DNA from: DASRVA01 sp035687745
Lineage (GTDB): Bacteria > Gemmatimonadota > Gemmatimonadetes > JACCXV01 > JAHWKZ01
Length of the DNA stretch: 8,789 nt
Assembly: GCA_035687745.1 (NCBI GenBank)
Contig: DASRVA010000180.1
Coordinates: forward strand, 1 to 8,789
Direction of reading: 5' to 3'
Shown piece by piece: positions 1 through 5,386 of the stretch (its first letter is position 1; each line of letters opens with the position of its first letter). Below the pieces are notes generated by a model, which was not told the origin of the DNA, did not search any database, and saw only the letters and a program-made list of their open reading frames with translations. The position numbers and the translations under genes were made by a program.

Positions 1-1
1 C

Positions 2-376
2 GCCCAAGCGGCCGCCACGGCCCACCGCGCGGGCGAGCCCATCGTCGCCTTTCACGACTGGCCCCGCGCCTTTCCCTTCTACCTGGACGAGCGGGTGATC
101 ACGGTCACCAGGGAGGGGCGGGAGACCCGCTTCGAGGTGGATGACGCCTGGCGCCGGTACATCTACACGGAAGAGGAGGCCGTGGCCCGGTTCGCCGCCC
201 GGCCGGGCGCGCTTTTCTACCTGCAGCGGGATCGACGGGAGCGGCTCGAGGAGCTGCTCGGCCACCGGGTCGAGGTCCTGGCCGCCACCCGCCGGCACCT
301 CCTGGCCGCCCAGCCGGGCGCGGCCGTCAGCAGACGTCCCGCTGCAGCTTCTCGACCTGCTCGTCCCGTCCCATGA
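2..376 (+). CDS. C-terminal fragment of an ArnT/PMT-like membrane glycosyltransferase (5' end outside window)
   Basis: An open frame enters from the left edge and ends with TGA at 374-376, giving about 124 residues. What is seen: a soluble alpha/beta tail with an FPFYLDER segment, a hydrophobic strand ALFYLQRD and a closing LLGHRVEVL strand. This pattern resembles the periplasmic C-terminal domain of GT-C fold enzymes (ArnT, PMT_2, GT83), which transfer sugars from polyprenyl phosphate to lipid or protein. The catalytic and membrane part would lie upstream and is not visible, so substrate cannot be stated. The last 20 or so residues are Ala/Arg/Pro-rich and low complexity, and their codons overlap the 3' end of ktrA on the opposite strand by 50 bases. 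Family assignment rests on general resemblance and is moderate. Confidence 0.6.
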   Translation, partial: AQAAATAHRAGEPIVAFHDWPRAFPFYLDERVITVTREGRETRFEVDDAWRRYIYTEEEAVARFAARPGALFYLQRDRRERLEELLGHRVEVLAATRRHLLAAQPGAAVSRRPAAASRPARPVP

Positions 377-989
377 TGAGGAGCGACACGTCGTCCTGGA
401 TCACCAGGTCGGGCGGGGGGTTCATCCGCCGCCTGCCGGAGAAGTACTCCTTCACCCCGATCACGGACACCCCGTACCGTTTCCGGAGGTCGAGCTCCGC
501 CAGGCTCTTGCCGACGAATCCCGACGGCGGCTCGAACTCGACGATCGAGTACTCCTCGCCGAGCGGGATGAAGTCGAGGACGTTGGGCTTGCCGAGCGTC
601 TCGGCCAGCGACTCCGCAACCTCGCGCTCGGGGTGGATGATGCGGGTCGCCCCGATCAGCTCGAGAATCCGCGCATGGTCGTCGGAGATCGCCTTGGCGT
701 ACACGTTCTTCGCACCCAGCGAGCGACTGTGGAGCGTGGCCAGGATCGAGGGATCCATGTGCTCGTCGCCGAGCGAGATCACGACGTAATCGGCCGAGGC
801 CACGTCGAGCTCCTCAAGGAGGTCACGGTCGGTCACGTCCCCGACGATGGCGCGGCTGACGAAAGGGGCCACCTGGTCCACCGCCTGCTTGTTGATGTCG
901 ACGGCCAGAATCTCGACCTTCTGCGCGCTCAGCCGGCGCGCGAAGAAGTGCCCGAAGTTCCCGAGCCCCATGATCACGACACGCATCAC
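327..989 (-). CDS. ktrA: KtrA/TrkA-type RCK regulatory subunit of a K+ channel
   Basis: This is a 220-residue cytoplasmic gating subunit that forms a ring under the KtrB/TrkH channel and opens or closes it in response to bound nucleotide. What is seen: an N-terminal Rossmann RCK_N domain (residues 3-125) with GLGNFG at 8-13, an acidic residue closing beta-2 (D31) that would hold the ribose, and GD at 50-51. An RCK_C (TrkA_C) domain follows at about 140-218. Length matches single-RCK KtrA proteins, not the duplicated 450-residue TrkA. It overlaps the ktrB stop: GTG at 989 shares bases with TGA at 988-986, and an ATG at 986 is also possible. An AGGAGG at 1005-1000 lies 10 bases from GTG and 13 from ATG, which favours GTG. 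Its 3' end overlaps the convergent glycosyltransferase gene. Confidence 0.93.
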   Translation of the reverse strand: MMRVVIMGLGNFGHFFARRLSAQKVEILAVDINKQAVDQVAPFVSRAIVGDVTDRDLLEELDVASADYVVISLGDEHMDPSILATLHSRSLGAKNVYAKAISDDHARILELIGATRIIHPEREVAESLAETLGKPNVLDFIPLGEEYSIVEFEPPSGFVGKSLAELDLRKRYGVSVIGVKEYFSGRRRMNPPPDLVIQDDVSLLIMGRDEQVEKLQRDVC

Positions 990-2335
990 CCGACCAGGAC
1001 CTCCTCTTCGGCGTACTGATACTCGACCCGCCGCCGACGTCCGAGGGCGACGGCCAGCGTGAGCGGCCCGAGCCGCCCGATGAACATGAGCAGGATGATC
1101 ACCAGCTTGCTCGCGGACCCCAGCCCCGGCGTCTCCCCCATCGACAGGCCGACCGTTCCGAACGCGGACACAGCTTCGAAGTTGAGCGACAGAAAATCAC
1201 CGCGCACCCCGGGGTGGGCCAGATCGTGGAGCTCGGTCCACTGCAGGACGAACGTCATCCCCATCACCACGGCCACCGACAGGAGCACGATCGCGATTGC
1301 CTCGCCGACGATCCGTTCCGGGACGGTGCGCCGGTAGAGGGTCGCGTGGCGCATTCCTCGCGCCCTCGAGATCAGGATCCCGAACAGGATGGCGGCGGTG
1401 CTGGTCTTGATCCCTCCCGCGGTCGAACCCGGCGAGCCGCCGATGAACATGAGGATGATGGTCATCATGAGCGCGGAATTGGTGAGCTGATCGTAGGGCA
1501 CCGTGTTGTAGCCCGCCGTGCGGGGCGTGACCGCCTGGAACAGCGAGACCAGCAGGGTCTCGTCCCACGGCCGGCCCTCGAGGACGTTGTTGTGCTCGAA
1601 GAAGAAGAAGCAGGCCGCAGCGCCGGCGATCAGGACCCCCGTGGTCGCCAGGACCACCTTGCTGTGCAAGGACAGGCGCCGTTGGGCGCGCCGGCCTCGC
1701 GACTCGAGATCGGTGATGACCACGAACCCGAGGCCCCCCAGGACGATGAGCCCCATGATGGTCAGGTTCACGATCCAGGAGGCGGCGTACCCCTCGAGGC
1801 TCCGCGAAAAGAGCGAGAAGCCGGCGTTGCAGAACGCCGAGACCGAGTGGAAGACGGCCTGCCAGACGCCACTCACCGGCCCGGCATCCCTCACGAAGGC
1901 GAACGACAGCAGGATCGCACCGACGGCCTCGATGGACAGCGCGTAGGTGACGATCCGGACGACCAGGCCGCTCGGCTTCAGATGCGTGAGTCGCCCGTGC
2001 GAGCGGGTCATGACGTTGCTCTGGGTGAGGGTGACCGAGCGCCCCAGGAGAAGCAGGAAGAAGGTCGAGAAGGTTAGGATGCCGAGCCCGCCGAGCTGGA
2101 TCAGGCCGAGGATCACCCCCTGTCCGAAGGGGGACCAGGAACGCGCAGTATCGACGGTGGTCAGGCCCGTCACGCAGACCGCCGAGGTGGCCGTGAAGAG
2201 GGCGTCCAGTACGCCGATCCGGCGACCCTCTCCCCATGCGATAGGAAGGCTCAGCAAGCCCGTGCCGACCAGGATCAGTGCCGCGAAGGACAGGACGAGC
2301 AGGACCGGTGGGTCGAGCCGCCCCATCCGCCTCAT
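986..2335 (-). CDS. ktrB: KtrB/TrkH-type K+ channel-forming membrane subunit
   Basis: This is an inner-membrane K+ (or Na+-coupled K+) uptake subunit of the SKT superfamily, 449 residues from ATG at 2335. What is seen: four M1-P-M2 repeats, each with a pore loop carrying the single filter glycine. These are CVTGL (G57), CNAGF (G172), RTAGY (G275) and GTVGL (G396). The third repeat has the intramembrane gating loop GGSPGSTAGGIKTST (about 299-313). The open frame extends back to 2446, but that extension is Arg/Pro/Gly-rich shadow sequence. ATG at 2335 overlaps the stop of the upstream metallopeptidase as ATGA and places a normal first helix after the start, so it was chosen. The 450-residue length fits KtrB. 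With ktrA directly downstream, the pair forms a complete KtrAB system. Confidence 0.95.
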   Translation of the reverse strand: MRRMGRLDPPVLLVLSFAALILVGTGLLSLPIAWGEGRRIGVLDALFTATSAVCVTGLTTVDTARSWSPFGQGVILGLIQLGGLGILTFSTFFLLLLGRSVTLTQSNVMTRSHGRLTHLKPSGLVVRIVTYALSIEAVGAILLSFAFVRDAGPVSGVWQAVFHSVSAFCNAGFSLFSRSLEGYAASWIVNLTIMGLIVLGGLGFVVITDLESRGRRAQRRLSLHSKVVLATTGVLIAGAAACFFFFEHNNVLEGRPWDETLLVSLFQAVTPRTAGYNTVPYDQLTNSALMMTIILMFIGGSPGSTAGGIKTSTAAILFGILISRARGMRHATLYRRTVPERIVGEAIAIVLLSVAVVMGMTFVLQWTELHDLAHPGVRGDFLSLNFEAVSAFGTVGLSMGETPGLGSASKLVIILLMFIGRLGPLTLAVALGRRRRVEYQYAEEEVLVG

Positions 2336-2715
2336 CCGTACCCCAGCTCGTCCAGCCGGTCCTCGTCGAGGCCGAAGAAATGGCCGATCTCGTGGAGGAC
2401 GGTGACGCGGACCTCCTCGATCACCTCGGCCTCGGACTCCGCCCATTCCAGCAGCGGGCGGCGGAAGATCGTGATCTGGTCGGGGAGCAGGACGTCGTCG
2501 TGGAGCCGCTCGGTCAGCGGTACCCCCTCATAGAGCCCGAAGAGGGTGTCCTCGGGATCGTCGGGATCGTACCCCATCGTCTCGAGGAGCTCGCGATCGG
2601 GCGCCTCGGCGATCACCACGCTCACGTTGTCGAGGTGCTCGAGGAACGGCTCCGGGAGACGGTCCAGGGCACGCCGGACGAGCCGCTCGAAGCGGGCGTG
2701 CGAAACGTCGAGCAT
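2332..2715 (-). CDS. Zincin-like metallopeptidase family protein
   Basis: This is a 127-residue acidic protein with a clear zinc-peptidase motif at its C-terminus, HEIGHFFGLDEDRLDELGY (residues 108-126). H108 and H112 would bind zinc, E109 is the general base, and an acidic residue at 117-118 may be the third ligand. The HExxH-near-the-end layout, short length and N-terminal FExLVxxALDxLP-like helix match the Zincin_1 (PF06262-type) family, whose substrates are unknown. No signal peptide is seen, so it is probably cytoplasmic. It starts 9 bases after the pyrophosphatase stop; the stop itself forms part of the ribosome binding site (TGAGG, 7 bases from ATG). It ends inside the ktrB start (ATGA). 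Why it sits between ppa and ktrB is unknown. Family call is firm, function open. Confidence 0.85.
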   Translation of the reverse strand: MLDVSHARFERLVRRALDRLPEPFLEHLDNVSVVIAEAPDRELLETMGYDPDDPEDTLFGLYEGVPLTERLHDDVLLPDQITIFRRPLLEWAESEAEVIEEVRVTVLHEIGHFFGLDEDRLDELGYG

Positions 2716-2724
2716 GGCGCGGCC

Positions 2725-3279
2725 TCAGGCTCGTCGGCCGGTCGCGTTGCGGCTCGAGCGGTAGCGGTCGAGGCTGGCCCGGATCTCCGCGCAGGCGCCC
2801 TCCCTGCCGAGCCATTCGGTCACCAGCGTCTCCTTCTCCTCGAGCTCCTTGTAGTGCGTGAAGAAGTGGTGCAGCTCCTTCAGGCTGTGCTCCGCCATGT
2901 CCTCCAGGTCACGGACCTCGTCGAAGCGCGGATCGTGGGCCGGAGCGGCGAGCACCTTGTCATCGGTGTCGCCCTCGTCCAGCATGCGCAGCATCCCCAC
3001 CGGATGCGCCGTCAGCAGCGAGAGCGGCTGGGCCGCCTGGCCGATCACGAGGATGTCCAGCGGGTCGCCGTCCAGCGCCAGCGTCTGCGGGATGAACCCG
3101 TAGTTGAACGGGTACTCGAACGCCGAAAACAGGACGCGAGAGAGCCGCAAGAGCCCGGTCGGCTTGTCGATCTCGTACTTCTGGTTCCCCCCGCGGGGGA
3201 TCTCGACGACCGCGGTGACCGTCTTCCCGTCGAAGGCCGGGTCCACGGCGTGCCACGGGTGGAGGACCCCGACGCTCAG
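2725..3279 (-). CDS. ppa: Family I inorganic pyrophosphatase (start codon uncertain, possibly CTG)
   Basis: This soluble enzyme hydrolyses PPi to two phosphates and pulls biosynthetic reactions forward. What is seen, numbered from the CTG start: EIP (E26), KYEIDK (K34, E36), NYGF (Y60), the signature DGDPLDIL with D70, D72 and D75, the DEGDTDDK stretch (D101, D106, K108), and HYK at 142-144. All correspond to active-site residues of the E. coli enzyme. Length would be 184 residues from CTG 3279 or 173 from GTG 3246; the family is usually near 175. GTG 3246 would remove the HPWH segment typical of many family members and has no good ribosome site. CTG 3279 sits 8 bases after GGGAGGT (3294-3288) and overlaps the upstream stop as CTGA. 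The frame stays open upstream to 3702, but that part is a shadow of the DUF4870 gene. Confidence 0.93.
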   Translation of the reverse strand: MSVGVLHPWHAVDPAFDGKTVTAVVEIPRGGNQKYEIDKPTGLLRLSRVLFSAFEYPFNYGFIPQTLALDGDPLDILVIGQAAQPLSLLTAHPVGMLRMLDEGDTDDKVLAAPAHDPRFDEVRDLEDMAEHSLKELHHFFTHYKELEEKETLVTEWLGREGACAEIRASLDRYRSSRNATGRRA

Positions 3280-3665
3280 GCCGCCGCACCTCCCTCCCCG
3301 CCGCCCGACGCCATCACCTTGTCGGCGTAGGGCGCGAGGACCGGCATCCGCCACATCTGGCCCGAGTACCCCTTGATCAGGCACACGACCCACACGATGA
3401 ACCCGGCGATCGCGAGCGGGATCGTGAGGAGCCAGGTGAACCAGCCCAGGACCGGAATAAACCCGAGGATGGTGAGCGCCACCCACACGGCGACCCAGGC
3501 CACACCGAAGACGATCGACTGGGCCGCATGCCAGCGCACGACGGCGTTCCGCTTCTCGATCAGGAAGAAGATGATTCCGGTGATCGGGGGGACCAGGTAG
3601 GAGAGAAGCCCCGCCAGCCGGGGATCCATGCCCGTGGTGTCCGACGAAGTCGGCTGATCGTGCAC
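3276..3665 (-). CDS. DUF4870/Tic20-like small membrane protein
   Basis: This is a 129-residue integral membrane protein and the first gene of the operon. What is seen: a short polar N-terminus, a hydrophobic segment at about 15-36, the polar turn EKRNAVVRWHAAQSI at 37-51, then two more hydrophobic segments at about 48-70 and 73-98. A cytoplasmic-looking tail ends in Gly/Ala. The (V/F)RxHAxQS element between helices 1 and 2 is characteristic of DUF4870 and Tic20-like proteins, whose biochemical role in bacteria is not established. GTG at 3665 has a strong AGGAGG at 3677-3672, 6 bases away, which fixes the start. Its Gly-rich C-terminal codons also provide the Shine-Dalgarno sequence of the pyrophosphatase gene, suggesting coupled translation. 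Confidence 0.85.
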   Translation of the reverse strand: MHDQPTSSDTTGMDPRLAGLLSYLVPPITGIIFFLIEKRNAVVRWHAAQSIVFGVAWVAVWVALTILGFIPVLGWFTWLLTIPLAIAGFIVWVVCLIKGYSGQMWRMPVLAPYADKVMASGGGEGGAAA

Positions 3666-3691
3666 GCCCTGCCTCCTTTCGGGTGGATTGC

Positions 3692-3715
3692 GAAGGCCCC
3701 AATATAAGGGGCTTC
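3692..3715 (-). promoter_or_regulatory. Candidate promoter/operator of the DUF4870-ppa-zincin-ktrB-ktrA operon
   Basis: An AT-rich heptamer (AATATAA, 3701-3707) stands out in GC-rich DNA and reads TATATT on the minus strand, a -10-like element about 35 bases before the operon's first start codon. It is flanked by inverted arms: GAAGGCCCC at 3692-3700 and GGGGCTTC at 3708-3715, 8 paired bases with one bulge. No convincing -35 is seen at 16-18 bases upstream. The symmetry could be a repressor or activator site, or a short RNA hairpin in the leader. Confidence 0.35.
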
Positions 3716-3760
3716 CGGCGGGCCGGAGCGACAGGGCGGTTCCGGGATGCGTCGGGAGGT

Positions 3761-3798
3761 CCCGCGGCCGGCCCGGGAAAGCGAAGGCCGGCCGCGGG
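3761..3798 (-). terminator. Strong GC hairpin after the secreted jelly-roll gene
   Basis: A perfect 13-bp inverted repeat (CCCGCGGCCGGCC at 3761-3773; its complement at 3786-3798) encloses a 12-base loop. It lies 9 bases after the stop of the minus-strand gene ending at 3808. There is no T tract after the stem, so it would be a U-less terminator or a 3'-end stabiliser. It also separates that gene from the ktr operon promoter. Confidence 0.5.
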
Positions 3799-3807
3799 TT
3801 CCGGTGT

Positions 3808-4608
3808 CTAACGGGTTACCTGGACGTCGTCGATGTAGACGTGGCTGGGCTTCGGCGAGGCCAGGTAGTTCCCGACCCCGAAGTACATGTAGGGGGCGTC
3901 CTCGATGGTGTCGTAGGATGCCTTGAGGATGCTCTTGCCGTCCAGGAACACCTCGACCATTCCGTCCCTTCTGGTCACGAAGTGGGTGGTTAGGTTGAAC
4001 CAACGCCCGTACGGGACCCGGACGCTGGACGCGTCGACGTTCCCGCGACCGTCGGCCCAGAGCTTGAACTGGCGCCCCCGGTCATGGACGACGACGGCCA
4101 GCGGGCTGTTCGGCCTTACCTCCGCCTTCTTGATCTGCATGATGTTCGACCAGACCGCGGGGTAGTTGCTCGGGAAGAAGTACCAGGCGGACACCCAGAA
4201 GTCGTACACGCCACGCGTCACGCGCTGCCGCTCCAGCTTGGACATGGTCTCCTTGCCGAGGAGATTGTCCTCGTTCGGATCCACGACCGCCTTCCAGGCC
4301 CGTGAGCCGGACTTGACGACGTCGCTCCGGACGCAGCCGTCCCCGATATGGGCCCCGCCGCCGCCACGGCCTTCCCAGCACGCCATGCCTTCCTCCGCCT
4401 CCCCGCTCCAATGCCGATAGTCGCCGCTCTCGAAACCGTCCTCGAAAATGACGGTGCCGCTGGCGGCCCCCACCGGCGATTGTCGAACCCCGCCCGCGAG
4501 CGCGAGTGGCGCCTCGACTGGAGAAACCGGCCCATCCTGCGCATCGCCGCAGAACCAGACGCTGACAAGCAATACGAGCCACATGACTCCTGGGACGGAG
4601 AATTTCAT
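3808..4608 (-). CDS. Secreted concanavalin A-like jelly-roll protein, polysaccharide-lyase-like
   Basis: This is a 266-residue exported protein. What is seen: an N-terminal signal segment (residues 1-24, hydrophobic MWLVLLVSVWF), a Pro/Ala-rich linker to about 50, then a beta-rich domain. The domain opens with IFEDGFESGDYRHW (54-67), runs through YDFWVSAWYFFPSNYP (135-150) and SNIMQIKK, and ends with VYIDDVQVTR. The strand pattern resembles polysaccharide lyase/heparin-lyase-like jelly rolls (PF14099-type) that bind or cut acidic glycans. The catalytic residues cannot be assigned by eye, so it may be a binding protein only. C20 is not in a proper lipobox (residue before it is Phe), so a lipoprotein is doubtful. 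ATG 4608 was chosen over upstream in-frame starts because the signal peptide begins there and GGGGGG lies 5 bases before it. Its leader is unusually structured. Confidence 0.72.
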   Translation of the reverse strand: MKFSVPGVMWLVLLVSVWFCGDAQDGPVSPVEAPLALAGGVRQSPVGAASGTVIFEDGFESGDYRHWSGEAEEGMACWEGRGGGGAHIGDGCVRSDVVKSGSRAWKAVVDPNEDNLLGKETMSKLERQRVTRGVYDFWVSAWYFFPSNYPAVWSNIMQIKKAEVRPNSPLAVVVHDRGRQFKLWADGRGNVDASSVRVPYGRWFNLTTHFVTRRDGMVEVFLDGKSILKASYDTIEDAPYMYFGVGNYLASPKPSHVYIDDVQVTR

Positions 4609-4637
4609 CAATGCCCCCCGTTCGGATAGTTCCACGC

Positions 4638-4676
4638 AAAAAGGGTGGGTCCGGACGGGAATCTCCGACCTGTCCC
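4638..4676 (-). terminator. Terminator-like hairpin plus T5 in the leader of the jelly-roll gene (candidate attenuator)
   Basis: On the minus strand, arms GGG-ACA-GGT-CGGA and TCCG-G-ACC-CA-CCC pair around an 8-base loop (4676 to 4643; 10 pairs with one bulge and a small internal loop). The run TTTTT (4642-4638) follows directly. This is the arrangement of an intrinsic terminator, yet it ends only 29 bases before the ATG at 4608 with the same orientation. It could attenuate the jelly-roll gene or end transcripts from the small gene upstream. Confidence 0.42.
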
Positions 4677-4697
4677 CCCCTACGGTGTCTGCCTGAT

Positions 4698-4745
4698 GAC
4701 ACTGAGTTCTCGACCGATATACGAGTACTCGTACACGGTCGTGTC
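4698..4745. promoter_or_regulatory. Nested dyad with a 14-bp perfect palindrome (candidate operator)
   Basis: TACGAGTACTCGTA (4720-4733) is a perfect 14-bp palindrome. It is flanked by CGACCG (4711-4716) and its complement CGGTCG (4736-4741), and more distantly by GACAC (4698-4702) and GTGTC (4741-4745). The minus strand contains TATATC (4721-4716), a weak -10-like match. It lies about 100 bases before the jelly-roll start codon and could be a regulator binding site or an RNA stem. Confidence 0.45.
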
Positions 4746-4751
4746 TGGAAA

Positions 4752-4779
4752 GGCCCGGTCCCACCCTGGGGACCGGGCC
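4752..4779 (-). terminator. Intrinsic terminator candidate of the 38-residue gene
   Basis: GGCCCGGTCCC (4752-4762) and GGGACCGGGCC (4769-4779) form a perfect 11-bp stem with a 6-base loop. On the minus strand it begins 7 bases after the TAA of the small gene (4789-4787) and is followed by TTTCC, a weak T tract. Position and strength support a terminator. The stem is symmetric, but on the plus strand no gene ends before it. Confidence 0.55.
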
Positions 4780-4786
4780 CGCCCTC

Positions 4787-4903
4787 TTAAGGTTTGGAGC
4801 TGGGCATCCCCAGCATGAGACGAAGCTCGGTCACCTCCGTCTGGAGCTCGACCGCCCGTCGGGCGAGCTCCCAGGTCAAAATCAGGAACAGAAGCTTGAG
4901 CAC
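4787..4903 (-). CDS. Unrecognised 38-residue small protein with predicted coiled coil
   Basis: I do not recognise this gene. GTG at 4903 is preceded by AGGAGG (4913-4908) inside a G-rich stretch, spacing 4, one of the strongest ribosome sites in the window. The frame runs 38 codons to TAA at 4789-4787, and a terminator hairpin follows at once. What is seen in the product: a hydrophobic start (LKLLFLILTW, residues 2-11), then a charged amphipathic helix. L13, A17, L20, V24, L27 and L31 occupy regular d and a heptad positions, with Glu and Arg outside them, and the end is Gly-Met-Pro-Ser-Ser-Lys-Pro. This suggests a membrane-associated or self-assembling helical peptide. It sits divergently from the XRE-permease pair (78 bases) and upstream of the jelly-roll gene. 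A leader peptide is the main alternative. Confidence 0.6.
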   Translation of the reverse strand: MLKLLFLILTWELARRAVELQTEVTELRLMLGMPSSKP

Positions 4904-4932
4904 CCCCCCTCCTCACGTTTCACTTTGCAGTC

Positions 4933-4960
4933 TTGACAACGCGGAACGTGGTGGTACCTT
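4933..4960 (+). promoter_or_regulatory. Candidate sigma70-type promoter of the XRE-permease pair
   Basis: TTGACA at 4933-4938 is a perfect -35 hexamer, followed after 16 bases by TACCTT (4955-4960), which keeps T1, A2 and T6 of the -10 consensus. Transcription would start near 4967, about 15 bases before the first possible start codon. CACGTT (4914-4919) and AACGTG (4945-4950) form an inverted repeat around the -35 and could be half-sites for the regulator encoded downstream. Confidence 0.45.
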
Positions 4961-4981
4961 CGGACAGGTTCGTCCTCAGGA

Positions 4982-5386
4982 ATGTCACACAACGTACATG
5001 ATGGAAACGCGATGGCAACCCGTGGCTCGCCTGGCCTGAACCTGAAGATCGGGCGTGCGCTCAAGGCCGCGCGCGAGGCCGCGGATCTCACCCAGGAGAG
5101 CGCGTCGGCCCTGATCTCCGCCGAGCGCAAGACGATCTGGTACTGGGAATCCGGCAACGCCGTCGCCCAGACGAGATATCTCCTCGAGCTCGCCCGGCGC
5201 AGCGAAGGCGCCAAGCACGTCCTGGCCGATCTTCTGGAACTCGACTCCGCGGCGCCGCCCCGGCTGGTCGGGGACATCGACCTCCGGGCCGCTCTCTCGG
5301 CGGCCGCCGCCGACGCGCGATGGCCCCTGCTGCGCGACGCGATCATGTCGATGATCCGAGCGCAACATGAGGGCACGCCGACGTGA
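4982..5386 (+). CDS. XRE-family helix-turn-helix regulator
   Basis: This is a small DNA-binding protein, probably a local transcription regulator. What is seen: a Cro/CI-type HTH at about residues 20-75, with LTQESASAL as the first helix of the motif and ERKTIWYWESGNA covering the recognition helix and the WExG-like turn. A helical, Ala-rich C-terminal part (about 76-130) has no recognised domain and no protease or metal motif. The start is uncertain: ATG 4982 (134 residues) has AGGA immediately against it and no proper spacing; ATG 5012 (124 residues) keeps the whole HTH but also has only a weak upstream site. The stop TGA overlaps the GTG of the permease gene, so the two are translated together. 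It may therefore control purine uptake and its own promoter; that is inference from position. Confidence 0.85.
   Translation: MSHNVHDGNAMATRGSPGLNLKIGRALKAAREAADLTQESASALISAERKTIWYWESGNAVAQTRYLLELARRSEGAKHVLADLLELDSAAPPRLVGDIDLRAALSAAAADARWPLLRDAIMSMIRAQHEGTPT

Noticed and set aside
141..1019. Long plus-strand open frame across ktrA
   Set aside because: It is the complement shadow of ktrA in high-GC DNA; the product is Arg/His/Pro-rich with no domain.
1197..2237. 346-codon minus-strand and 287-codon plus-strand frames inside ktrB
   Set aside because: Both are out-of-frame shadows of ktrB, which has all four filter repeats; the products lack hydrophobic segments or motifs.
2547..2575. Short direct repeat of TCGGGATCG
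   Set aside because: It encodes the acidic DPDDPED stretch of the zincin protein; two copies of nine bases within a gene are explained by codon use.
2278..3330. 350-codon plus-strand frame over the zincin and ppa genes
   Set aside because: It spans three real genes on the other strand and has a repetitive Arg/Val/Glu composition typical of antisense GC-rich frames.
4680..4916. 78-codon minus-strand frame starting at GTG 4916
   Set aside because: It is out of frame with the better-supported 38-codon gene, would run through its terminator hairpin, and its start lies inside that gene's ribosome site.
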